Both the position numbers and the translations under genes were made by a program. A stretch of 64,000 bases of DNA, taken from the NCBI GenBank assembly GCA_963821715.1, contig CAWGET010000001.1, positions 1-64,000 of the forward strand, written 5' to 3'. Below the pieces are notes generated by a model. It ran no database searches and was not told where the DNA came from. It worked only from the letters and a program-made list of their open reading frames with translations. Every line of letters starts with the position of its first letter. The first letter of the stretch is position 1. Shown in pieces: positions 56,079 to 64,000 of this stretch. This DNA is from CAWGET01 sp963821715 (lineage in GTDB: Bacteria; Bacteroidota; Ignavibacteria; Ignavibacteriales; Melioribacteraceae).

Positions 56079-57829
56079 TGAGCGAAGAACAAAAAAATAA
56101 TGTCCTTAATGGGATAGCTGCCGCGCCCGGAATTTCGATTGCTAAAGCGTATATTTATTCGAAGGAAAAAGTAAGCGTTAAAGATTCGGATATCGAAGAC
56201 ATTGAAGAAGCGAAAAAAAATCTTGAGGAAGCGCTAAAGTCATCTAAAAAAGAATTAAACAAAATTCTTAATCTGGCTATCGATAAAATGGGAAAGAACC
56301 GCGCCGGAATTTTCGAAGCGCAGATAATGATTTTGGATGACCCGGTTTTGCTGGAAAATATTTATTCCAGGATTGAACATGAGAAGAAATCTCCGGAGTT
56401 TATTGTGGATGACGAGATTTCCAAATATCAAAAAATTATGTACAACTCCGACGAACCATATATGAAGGAGCGTTCGTACGATATTGAGGATATTAAAAAC
56501 CGGATAATCAGAAATCTTCAAAAGAAAAAATTAAAAAGTTGGATACAGAATGATGTTATTGTTGTTACGGAATCATTAACGCCCGCCGATACGGTTTTGT
56601 TTTCCAGGTCGAATGTGCGCGGTTATACGACTGATTTCGGCGGACTTACTTCGCACGCGGCAATTGTTGCGCGGTCATTAAACATTCCGGCGATTGTGGG
56701 GCTTCATGATGCAACACGTAGAATTAAACAGGATGACTTACTTATAGTCGACGGATTCCACGGAGAGGTAATTGTAAATCCTGATGAAGATCAGTTGAAT
56801 TATTTCCGTGAAAAAATTGAACGCCTTCATGAATATGATATTGAACTGGCAAAACTAAAAAATGAACCGGCAGTAACTTTGGACGGTCATAGAATTTCTT
56901 TGATGGGAAATCTCGATCTTATTGACGAGATGGAATTGATAATTCAAAACGGAGCCGAAGGGATAGGTTTAGTGCGTACCGAACAGATATTCAGCGACTC
57001 CAATCAGTTTCCGCCGGAGGAAGAGCAGTATAATATTTACTCCGATCTCGCGGAAAAAGTTTATCCCGGGATGGTTATCATACGGGCGTTTGATATCGGG
57101 GGCGATAAAGTATTGCCTGTGGATATTAAAGAACCTAATCCTTTTCTGGGATGGCGCGGCATTCGACTTTTATTGGACAATCCCGAAGTGTTCAAACTTC
57201 AGATTAAGGCGGTACTGCGAGCGAGCAAACATAAAAATCTGAAATTCATGCTGCCGATGATCTCTTCAATAGCTGAAGTGAGGAAAACAAAAAAAATATT
57301 CGATCTTTGCAAAAAAGAATTGAAAGCAGCGGGCGAAAAATTCGATCCGAATCTTGGATTAGGAATTATGATCGAGATTCCTTCCGCCGCTGTTCTGGCA
57401 AATGAATTTGCTAGTGAAGTGGATTTTATGAGTATCGGCACAAACGATCTGATTCAATATCTTCTGGCCGTCGACCGCGGGAATGATATTGTTTCCGGGC
57501 AGTACCAGGAATTCCATCCCGCCGTTTTAAGAACAATTAAGCATATCATCAAGGAAGGAAAAACCGGTAATGTATTTGTAAGTATATGCGGTGAAATGGC
57601 TGCAGATACTCTTGCTGTTCCGCTTTTGGTAGGACTTGGATTAGATTCACTCAGCGTATCCCCGAGCGCAATCCCGTTCATCAAAAAAATTATAAGATCG
57701 TTAAACTATTCTGAAGTTTCAAAACTCGCCGAGGAATGCTTAACTCTAAAGACAGAAGAGGAAGTAAGCGGCAAATTAAAAGAATTTTTTAACGATAAAA
57801 TTAAACTTCAGGCCGATAAAATATTTTAA
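56078..57829 (+). CDS. ptsI: PTS enzyme I (phosphoenolpyruvate-protein phosphotransferase)
   Basis: EI takes phosphate from PEP. The 583 residues show the phospho-histidine H193 in GLTSHAAIVARS, the PEP-binding FLGWRGIRL, the MIEIPSA region, the catalytic Cys504 in VSICGEMAAD and a dimerisation tail. It overlaps ptsH by one base. In a phototroph/heterotroph group where sugar EIIs are scarce, EI-HPr may serve regulation (inference). Confidence 0.96.
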   Translation: MSEEQKNNVLNGIAAAPGISIAKAYIYSKEKVSVKDSDIEDIEEAKKNLEEALKSSKKELNKILNLAIDKMGKNRAGIFEAQIMILDDPVLLENIYSRIEHEKKSPEFIVDDEISKYQKIMYNSDEPYMKERSYDIEDIKNRIIRNLQKKKLKSWIQNDVIVVTESLTPADTVLFSRSNVRGYTTDFGGLTSHAAIVARSLNIPAIVGLHDATRRIKQDDLLIVDGFHGEVIVNPDEDQLNYFREKIERLHEYDIELAKLKNEPAVTLDGHRISLMGNLDLIDEMELIIQNGAEGIGLVRTEQIFSDSNQFPPEEEQYNIYSDLAEKVYPGMVIIRAFDIGGDKVLPVDIKEPNPFLGWRGIRLLLDNPEVFKLQIKAVLRASKHKNLKFMLPMISSIAEVRKTKKIFDLCKKELKAAGEKFDPNLGLGIMIEIPSAAVLANEFASEVDFMSIGTNDLIQYLLAVDRGNDIVSGQYQEFHPAVLRTIKHIIKEGKTGNVFVSICGEMAADTLAVPLLVGLGLDSLSVSPSAIPFIKKIIRSLNYSEVSKLAEECLTLKTEEEVSGKLKEFFNDKIKLQADKIF

Positions 57830-57838
57830 AGAGGAATA

Positions 57839-58886
57839 ATGAATTTGTTAGACTTTGTGCAAAAATACGATCCGCAAAATCAATTCGCTGTATTAAAAAA
57901 TTCATTCAGACAAATCGAATTTGCCTGGACCCAAAGCATAAACCTTGAATATGTTGAAACCGAGAAAATTAAAAATATTGTCTTTACCGGATTGGGAGGC
58001 TCCGCAATAAGCGGAGATTTACTGCGTAATTTTTTGGGGAAAGAATTAAAATTACCATATCAAGTTAACAGAAATTATAATTTGCCCGAATATGCCGATG
58101 AGAACACGCTTTTAATTGTATCTTCATATTCCGGCAATACTGAAGAAACCATATCAGCCGCAAAAGACGGGCTTGAAAGGGGCTGTCAAATCGTATTCAT
58201 CACAACGGGCGGAGTAGTTGAGGAATTGGCGCGCGAGAATAAAATTCCTCCGGTAAAATTGAAATCCGGTTTCCAACCGCGTTACGCGCTGTGGATAAAT
58301 TTTTTTACATTGTTAAAATCATTTCAATTGTTAAACTTAATACCAAATCAGAATAAAACAGCCAAAGTCGCGATAAAATTATTACAGGAAAAAGGAAATA
58401 GTTATTCCGAAGAAAATAACGCAGCTATTTTGTTAGCCGGAAAATTAATCGGTTATACGCCGGTTGTTTATGGAGTAACCGATTTTACCGATGCGGCTTC
58501 TGTAAGATTTTAAATCTCAATTTAATGAGAATTCTAAAGTTCATTCCTTTTACAATTTTTTCCCGGAATTAAATCATAATGAAATTATAGGATGGGAAAC
58601 TTTCAGTGAAAACGATAATAATCTTTTCGCATTATTTATTCACGATGATGTTTATAATTCAAGAATAAAAGAAAGAATCAAATTTACTTCTCATTTATTG
58701 AAAAAAGCCGGAGTACCGGTGGAAATGGTAAACAGCGCCGAACCGGATTTTAAACTGAGACTTGTTGATATAATTTATATGGCCGATTGGGTAACATATT
58801 ATCTTGCGGTTTTAAGAAGTAAAGATCCAAGTGAAATAGATTACATAAACTTGCTTAAGGATCATCTTGCAAAAACAAAAGATTAA
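57839..58886 (+). CDS. Bifunctional phosphoglucose/phosphomannose isomerase (single frame break)
   Basis: The full protein is about 349 residues: the first 224 with VFTGLGGSAISGDLLRNFL, SSYSGNTEETI, and the ESY-type substrate loop. Then, after the stop TAA at 58,511-58,513 in TTT TAA ATC, a frame shifted by one base continues with KSQFNENSKVHSFYNFFPE and the catalytic-helix end VEMVNSAEPDFKLRLVDIIYMADW. Removing one T at 58,508-58,511 joins them. It is 9 bp after ptsI and overlaps the next gene by 20 nt, so it closes the operon with fni and ptsHI. Confidence 0.88.
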
Positions 58887-61683
58887 ATACTTACTATTAG
58901 TTTTCCTGTTCGTTTCAGGATCAACTTTTGCGCAGTTTTATTCTTTCGGAAGAAATAAAGTACAGTATGAAAAATTTGATTGGAAAGTTCTAAAGACAGA
59001 GCATTTTGATATTTATTATTATGATGAATTTTCGGAGATTGCTGAAATAGGAGCACAGTACGCCGAAGATTCTTTTGACGCTCTAAAAATAAAATTTAAT
59101 CACATCATCACACGAAGAATCCCCTTAATATTTTATAACACACACATTCATTTTCAACAAACTAATATCACACCGGGATTTATACCCGAAGGCGTCGGCG
59201 GATTTTTTGAATTTATGAAGGGACGGGTCGTTATTCCATACACCGGTTCTCTCGGACAGTTCCGCCACGTTATAAGGCACGAACTTGTTCATGTTTTTAT
59301 GACTGACAAGGTTTATAACGTCCTTAAAACACATCGAGTTACAACCAATAAACTTCCGCCGCTCTGGTTTGTAGAAGGGCTCGCCGAATTCTGGTCGACA
59401 GATTGGGATACACAAGCCGAAATGGTTATGCGGGATGCGGTGCTGAATAATTTGTTCTTCGATTTAAAAAATATATATAAAATTTACGGCTCATTCTTAA
59501 TGTACAAGGAAGGCCAGAATTTTCTCATCTTTCTTAAAGAAAATTACGGTGAAGATAAAATTCTTCTTTTGATGGAGAATATGTGGCGTTTTAAAAGTTT
59601 TGAGGAAAATATTGAATTCACTCTCGGTGAAAGTATTGAAGACATAGACCAAAAGTGGACGTATCGGTTGAAGAAAGAATATTTTCCATTATACGAAGAG
59701 AAAACTCCGTATTACGTTAACACAAAAAAACTTACCGATTTTGGATTTAACGTAGCGCCCACTTACTATGATAATGATGGTGAGAAAGAAATTTATTTTA
59801 TAGGCAACAGAACCGGTTATACTTCCATATATAAATTTGAACTTCCCGAAGCAAATAAAATTGCAGAACCGGAACTTATAATTCAGGGTGAGAAAGAAAA
59901 AATATTTGAAGCCCTACATTTATCTCAGGCTGCTGTGGATTTATCCGCCGGCGGTGAACTTGTTTTCGTCTCAAAGGTCGGCGCGACGGATGCAATGCAT
60001 ATTTATTCTATTAAAAAAGGTAAAGTTATAAAAACCATACGTTACGATTTTCTTATTTCAATTAAGAAACCGAATATTTCAGAAGACGGAAATAAAATAG
60101 TTTTTAACGCGACCGACAGGAAAGGATTCTCTGATTTATTTTTGTATGACAGAAAGAAAGATGAAGTTCTGCGCCTTACTAACGATTATTATAATGATAT
60201 TGATCCGGTGTTTGATAAGGATGCAGAAAGCGTTGTTTTCGCGTCCGACAGAACGGAAGGGATTTACAACAGGAAGTATAATCTTTTTAGTTACGATCTA
60301 AATTCCGGATCGATAGATTATATTACATATGCCGACGCTGATTTTTCACTACCTCAATTTTCCCCGGATTCGAATAAATTATTCTTTAATTCCGACCTTG
60401 ACGGGACCAATAACATTTGGAAACTCGAACTTGACGAAGACGGAAATCCGAAAGGCATGACACAGTATACGAGGTTTATAACTTCTGTTTTCGGCTTTAC
60501 ATTTATAGATGAAAATGAAATCGTCGCATCCGGGTTTGAAAAATTTTCGTTTCAGTTTTACCGGATGAGTCTTAATGAATTGCCCGATTCCGTTCATCAA
60601 TACGCTTCTTTCAATTTTGATAACATCGGAGATCGATGGTCCGCGCCGCGAATTGCGCTTGAGTCTCAAAAAGACAGAGTAAAATATGAACCGAAATATA
60701 CTCTCGATTACGCCGTGAGTCAGGTTGCTACAGATCCGGTTTACGGTTCGCGCGGAGGAGCCGTGCTATCTCTAAGCGATATGCTGGGCGACGACAGGTA
60801 TTTCCTTCTTCTCTACAACACCGCGGAGATACGAAGCGATATACTCGATAATTTTAATTTGATGTTTACCAAATTGAATACAAAATACCGGACGAATTTT
60901 GCGTATGGAATTTTTCATTTCAGCGGCAGGCGTTATGATTTGCGCGACTCGGATGAATTTTTTTATGAAAGGAGTTATGGTGGATTTTTAAATCTGATAT
61001 ATCCAATCTCAACATTTAAAAGAATTGAAGTCGGAACGAGTATAACTAATTCCGATAAAGCTGTAATCGAAAATCTTTTCTCGCGCAAAGCGCTGCTGGT
61101 AAGCAACTCAATTTCTTTCGTTCACGATAATTCACTTTGGGGTCCAACCGGTCCCGTGGATGGCTCGCGCTTCCGGTTTTTACTCGGCTATACGAGTGAC
61201 GTGAAATACAGTAACGTAAATTATTATTCGCTGATTGCCGATTACCGACATTATTTCAGATTATCATATCGATCGACACTGGCTCTTAGAGGTGCGCTTT
61301 TTTATAACGACGGCAAAGAAGCGCGGAGATATTTCGCAGGAGGAAGCTGGGATTTACGGGGCTGGAATCGATGGACTATCCGAGGAGAAAAACTTTGGCT
61401 TTCATCCGTGGAATTGAGATTCCCTTTAATCGACGGAATCGGAGTTAAGTTTCCTTTCTTCGGACTCGGTTTCTCCGGTATCCGCGGGGCTCTATTCTTT
61501 GATGCGGGCGGAGCCTGGGACGAGCAATACAAACAAACATTAGGAAGTATCGGCTTTGGCCTTAGATGGAGTTTCTTCAACGCTATAACTTTCCGTTATG
61601 ATATCGGTAAAAAAATTGAAGATGACTTTACACGATTTCAGCCAAAATTATTTTACCAGTTTTTCTTCGGGTGGGATTTTTGA
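58867..61683 (+). CDS. Outer-membrane metalloprotease/propeller/Omp85-barrel protein
   Basis: The 938-residue protein has a signal peptide (1-22). A peptidase-MA type gluzincin domain (about 30-290) carries HELVH at residues 138-142 and a downstream EGLAEFW with E170. A TolB-like six-bladed propeller follows (about 300-600; repeats DRKGFSDLFLYD, DIDPVFDKDAESVVFASDR, NKLFFNSDLDG). A C-terminal BamA/Omp85-like beta-barrel (about 640-938) has GGSWDLRGW, AGGAW and the aromatic end FGWDF. A TTG start with AAGGA upstream overlaps the isomerase by 20 nt. It likely lies in the outer membrane with the protease domain in the periplasm. It starts a three-gene group. Confidence 0.82.
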   Translation: MQKQKIKYLLLVFLFVSGSTFAQFYSFGRNKVQYEKFDWKVLKTEHFDIYYYDEFSEIAEIGAQYAEDSFDALKIKFNHIITRRIPLIFYNTHIHFQQTNITPGFIPEGVGGFFEFMKGRVVIPYTGSLGQFRHVIRHELVHVFMTDKVYNVLKTHRVTTNKLPPLWFVEGLAEFWSTDWDTQAEMVMRDAVLNNLFFDLKNIYKIYGSFLMYKEGQNFLIFLKENYGEDKILLLMENMWRFKSFEENIEFTLGESIEDIDQKWTYRLKKEYFPLYEEKTPYYVNTKKLTDFGFNVAPTYYDNDGEKEIYFIGNRTGYTSIYKFELPEANKIAEPELIIQGEKEKIFEALHLSQAAVDLSAGGELVFVSKVGATDAMHIYSIKKGKVIKTIRYDFLISIKKPNISEDGNKIVFNATDRKGFSDLFLYDRKKDEVLRLTNDYYNDIDPVFDKDAESVVFASDRTEGIYNRKYNLFSYDLNSGSIDYITYADADFSLPQFSPDSNKLFFNSDLDGTNNIWKLELDEDGNPKGMTQYTRFITSVFGFTFIDENEIVASGFEKFSFQFYRMSLNELPDSVHQYASFNFDNIGDRWSAPRIALESQKDRVKYEPKYTLDYAVSQVATDPVYGSRGGAVLSLSDMLGDDRYFLLLYNTAEIRSDILDNFNLMFTKLNTKYRTNFAYGIFHFSGRRYDLRDSDEFFYERSYGGFLNLIYPISTFKRIEVGTSITNSDKAVIENLFSRKALLVSNSISFVHDNSLWGPTGPVDGSRFRFLLGYTSDVKYSNVNYYSLIADYRHYFRLSYRSTLALRGALFYNDGKEARRYFAGGSWDLRGWNRWTIRGEKLWLSSVELRFPLIDGIGVKFPFFGLGFSGIRGALFFDAGGAWDEQYKQTLGSIGFGLRWSFFNAITFRYDIGKKIEDDFTRFQPKLFYQFFFGWDF

Positions 61684-62825
61684 AAAAGCTATCGCGGAAA
61701 ATATCTTTAATCTTAATTTTATTAATAGCCGGATGCATGGATGCTGTTGTAGTAAAAAATGCGCTATTAGAAAAACCGGCTTATTCTATGTTCGGCAGAA
61801 TACCCGAACGCGATTTTTATCAGGATTTTAATCTTGGTGATTCATTAACCTTTTTATGGCAAGAGAGTAATCATGGCAGTTTTGCTCACACGTCAGTTTC
61901 AATTTACGATAACTACGTTTTCTCCCCAGATCTATCGGGTAGGTTAAAAGTTTACGACATAGAAACAGGTGAGAAAATTTCCGAAGGAAAATATAAAGGT
62001 GAGATTGCGGTAGCTCCCGTTATTTATGATAAAAGAGTTTTTTATGTATTGAATGATCTGGAATCTTCAACAGTAACTTTTTTTGTGGATGATTTTTTTT
62101 CAGGAAAAAATTTTCGGGAAATAGAACTAAGAGGGAAAGTAACTAACGAATTACTTAAAGACGAGGAAGCAGTCTATTTGCTGGATGACGGAGGAACCCT
62201 ATATAGTTTCGATTTATACGGAATGAAAAATTGGGAATTGGAAACCGATGAATTGACTAACTCTTCACCTGCGATGAAAGATAATATTATTGTTTTCGGA
62301 AATTCAGCCGGCGAATTAATTGGAGTTGATAAAGATAAACAAAAAATTATTTATAGAAAAAAAATTGCTTCCGGAATTGAAAGCGGAGCTGCAATTTCAG
62401 GATCGTCTGTGTTTATCGGGGATTCAGAAGGGATCCTTCATAAAATTAATTTAAAAAACGGCGATGAAATCTGGAAATTTAGTACCGGCGCTAAAATAAA
62501 AAACTTCCCGGTTCATGATGATAAAAATGTTTATATCGGAAACCTCGCGGGTGATATCTTCTCTGTGAATAAATCGAACGGAGAACTAAACTGGAAAAGA
62601 AATACCGGCGGAATTCTAAACTCAACACCGCTTATTTTTAATGATTACATAGTACAGCCGGATATGGCAAAAAAAATATATTTAATTGATGTAAATAGCG
62701 GCGATATAAAAAAGGAAATAAAGTTCGATTTAAAAGTAAAGATGAGTCCAGTATTTTTCAAAGGCACAATCTTCTTCGGTACCGATTACGGAAAGTTGTT
62801 CGCCTATAAACCGGAGCATCTATGA
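61680..62825 (+). CDS. PQQ-repeat beta-propeller lipoprotein (BamB-like)
   Basis: A protein of about 380 residues with a short signal sequence ending in the lipobox LIAGC, so it is lipid-anchored. The mature part is a beta-propeller with PQQ-type blades such as SGRLKVYDIETGEKI, GEIWKFSTGAK and NKSNGELNWKRNTGGIL. BamB, which supports Omp85 barrels, has this shape. The TTG at 61,680 overlaps the previous stop (TTGA) and lies after GGGTGGGA, favouring it over the GTG at 61,671. It is coupled to the barrel gene. Confidence 0.85.
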   Translation: MKKLSRKISLILILLIAGCMDAVVVKNALLEKPAYSMFGRIPERDFYQDFNLGDSLTFLWQESNHGSFAHTSVSIYDNYVFSPDLSGRLKVYDIETGEKISEGKYKGEIAVAPVIYDKRVFYVLNDLESSTVTFFVDDFFSGKNFREIELRGKVTNELLKDEEAVYLLDDGGTLYSFDLYGMKNWELETDELTNSSPAMKDNIIVFGNSAGELIGVDKDKQKIIYRKKIASGIESGAAISGSSVFIGDSEGILHKINLKNGDEIWKFSTGAKIKNFPVHDDKNVYIGNLAGDIFSVNKSNGELNWKRNTGGILNSTPLIFNDYIVQPDMAKKIYLIDVNSGDIKKEIKFDLKVKMSPVFFKGTIFFGTDYGKLFAYKPEHL

Positions 62826-63502
62826 TGGAAAAATTTTTCGTAATAATAATTTTTGTTTTTGCGGGTTCTCTCTGCGCACAGAAAAATAAAATTCCGCTCA
62901 CGGTTTATTCCCCAATTGAGAATTCGTCTATTTTTATTGACGATAATTTTGCCGGCTCTGATTCAGCAAAATTATTTTTGGAGGGGGGGAGTTATTCTTT
63001 GCTGATCAAAGAAAATAGCAGAGGCTGGAACGCTGTCAGGTTTCGGGATTCAATTTATTTACAGGATGCTTCCTCGCCTGTCGTCATTGATTATGGAGCA
63101 ATACATCCCATGGAACTGGTGAGCAGCGCCGAAGTTTTTTCTTTAATGAATGCCGGTTTAGAGAAGGATAAGTCTCTTTCATCCTTGAGGAATTTTAGAA
63201 ATTTTGGGTCGACTTATGAATACAACGCGCCCGTAAAACTTAACTTTGAAACTTCTAAAGAAAAAAGATTTATCGAAACCCTAACTTTCAGATTGCTAAT
63301 AAGCAGCGCGATAGCTTTAGGAGCTGCATCAGCTTATTTCAAAATTAAAGCCGATGGTAAATATGATAAATATCAGCGGAATTTTGACAGATCATATTTA
63401 GATGAAACAGAGAAATACGATCTTTACAGCGGAATTGCTTTCGGTGCGCTGCAAATTAATTTTGGCGCCTTGCTTTATAATTTTCTGAAGGCAAGGAATT
63501 GA
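62822..63502 (+). CDS. PEGA-like domain membrane protein, secreted or periplasmic
   Basis: The 226-residue protein has a signal peptide (MMEKFFVIIIFVFAGSLCAQ). It then has a PEGA-like beta domain (about 22-95: IPLTVYSPIENSSIFIDDNFAGSDSAKLFLEGGSYSLLIKE), a helical middle, and two C-terminal hydrophobic helices (about 160-176 and 203-222). PEGA domains are found in extracytoplasmic signalling and surface proteins. It overlaps the BamB-like gene by 4 nt (ATGA), so it is the third member of the outer-membrane group. Confidence 0.72.
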   Translation: MMEKFFVIIIFVFAGSLCAQKNKIPLTVYSPIENSSIFIDDNFAGSDSAKLFLEGGSYSLLIKENSRGWNAVRFRDSIYLQDASSPVVIDYGAIHPMELVSSAEVFSLMNAGLEKDKSLSSLRNFRNFGSTYEYNAPVKLNFETSKEKRFIETLTFRLLISSAIALGAASAYFKIKADGKYDKYQRNFDRSYLDETEKYDLYSGIAFGALQINFGALLYNFLKARN

Positions 63503-63527
63503 ACAAAGGAATTTAACAAAAGAATTT
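63499..63527. repeat. Left repeat of the S23 cassette
   Basis: GAACAAAGGAATTTAACAAAAGAATTTT: tandem copies of a roughly 13-nt unit AATTTAACAAAAG. The same unit is found in inverted orientation at the right end (63,958-64,000), so the two flank the four-helix-bundle gene. Confidence 0.6.
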
Positions 63528-63529
63528 TG

Positions 63530-63904
63530 CTATTTTTCCGGTAAAAATTTATTTAAATATTTTATAAAGTTCGAGATTTGACTGATAATGTTTAAAGAAT
63601 TATTAAAACAGTTATCAAATTCCTCTTTGGATATATAATTAAGATCTAAGCAGATATAAAGCATAGAACGAACTTCTCCCGCCGACCCTTTAGAATATCT
63701 CAAAAATCTAACAAATTCTTTGTTATTTTCTCGTTCGAATCCCTCGGCAATATTATTCATTACTGATAAAGCGGCTCTTTGAATTTGGTCTTTAAATCCA
63801 AAGTCATATTTAAATTTTTCGTTTGAAGTAATTTGATAAATAGAATTAACAAACTTTCGAGAGTCCTTCCACAGTTGGATTTCTTCGAATGTTTTCGCGT
63901 TCAT
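63530..63904 (-). CDS. Four-helix-bundle (S23/23S rRNA intervening-sequence family) protein
   Basis: The preferred form is 124 residues, all-helical, with the signature KDSRKFVNSIYQI, YDFGFKDQIQRAALSVMNNIAEGFER, and RFLRYSKGSAGEVRSMLYIC. The family first appeared inside 23S rRNA intervening sequences of Leptospira and is related to the Avd protein of diversity-generating retroelements. No rRNA is present here. The ATG at 63,904 has GAGG eight bases upstream; an upstream in-frame ATG (63,961) gives 19 extra residues. Flanking inverted repeats suggest a cassette. Confidence 0.85.
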   Translation of the reverse strand: MNAKTFEEIQLWKDSRKFVNSIYQITSNEKFKYDFGFKDQIQRAALSVMNNIAEGFERENNKEFVRFLRYSKGSAGEVRSMLYICLDLNYISKEEFDNCFNNSLNIISQISNFIKYLNKFLPEK

Positions 63905-63957
63905 TATTACTTCCCTCAATCTATCAATTTGAGATTTTAATTTTAAAATGCTCTTGT

Positions 63958-64000
63958 TCAATCTTTAAATTCTTTTGTTTAATTCTCTTGTTTAATCGTT
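63958..64000. repeat. Right repeat of the S23 cassette (cut by window end)
   Basis: On the minus strand this reads GATTAAACAAG-AGAATTAAACAAAAG-AATTTAAAGATTGAAC, units of the same AATT(A/T)AACAAAAG repeat seen at 63,499, in inverted orientation. The window ends within it, so its full length is not visible. Confidence 0.6.

Noticed and set aside
1..64000. CRISPR arrays
   Set aside because: No regularly spaced repeats with unique spacers of CRISPR type were found. The repeats seen are short palindromes or degenerate tandem units.
1..64000. tRNA and rRNA genes
   Set aside because: I looked for T-loop-like GGTTCGA and cloverleaf patterns in the intergenic regions and saw none. A computed scan was not possible, so a missed tRNA remains conceivable.

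Overview
The window (64 kb, AT-rich, no rRNA or tRNA recognised) reads as chromosome of a Bacteroidota/Chlorobi-group bacterium, most likely Ignavibacteria. The main clues are a secreted glycosidase ending in a type A type-IX-secretion sorting tail (WQNYPNPFNP motif), a fused alpha-beta 2-oxoacid dehydrogenase E1, a type 2 isopentenyl-diphosphate isomerase, pyruvoyl-dependent arginine decarboxylase, and dispersed short palindromes at transcription-unit ends. The taxonomic call is inferred from gene style, not from a marker search.

Layout. 1-4,400: small zinc-ribbon protein, membrane protein, secreted GH2 glycosidase, repeat-rich spacer. 4,388-12,955 (minus): a very large glycosyltransferase/methyltransferase locus, now five open frames separated by single-base breaks, that reconstructs to one polypeptide of about 2,850 residues. 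13-20.6 kb: UPF0316 protein, pcm-miaA, split AtuA pair, prfB with the classic RF2 programmed frameshift, YjbQ and MGMT-like genes, then a small nucleotidyltransferase cluster. 20.6-25.4 kb (minus): LiaF-like and PspC envelope-stress proteins, an esterase, eIF2B-like protein, UspA, cyclic-nucleotide-binding protein and HisA. 25.7-34.5 kb: prmC, dtd, a metalloenzyme, comEC, murB, a transporter, nth, EamA exporter. 34.5-41.8 kb: lpdA, E1, E2, a lipoprotein and lipA, a complete lipoate-dependent 2-oxoacid dehydrogenase set. 42.3-45.1 kb: a four-subunit 2-oxoacid:ferredoxin oxidoreductase operon preceded by a possible sigma-54 promoter and terminator-like leader. 45.4-53.6 kb: TerC, arginine decarboxylase, tyrS, smpB, two secreted proteins, a cation transporter, a sugar MFS transporter. 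53.8-58.9 kb: fni, prenyl synthase, HPr, enzyme I and a sugar-phosphate isomerase in one tight operon. 58.9-63.5 kb: a metalloprotease/beta-propeller/Omp85-barrel protein, a BamB-like lipoprotein and a PEGA-like protein. The right edge holds a four-helix-bundle (S23-family) gene between inverted copies of a short repeat.

A striking global property is that about a dozen genes, including essential ones (tyrS, prfB), carry one single-base frame break each (the giant locus carries five). Every break is repaired by adding or removing one base and gives back a family-typical sequence. The simplest explanation is residual indel errors in the assembly, so the broken genes should be read as probably intact in the organism. 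The most interesting biological leads are the giant glycosyltransferase, the outer-membrane module near 60 kb, the leader upstream of the ferredoxin oxidoreductase operon, and the repeat-bounded S23 cassette.
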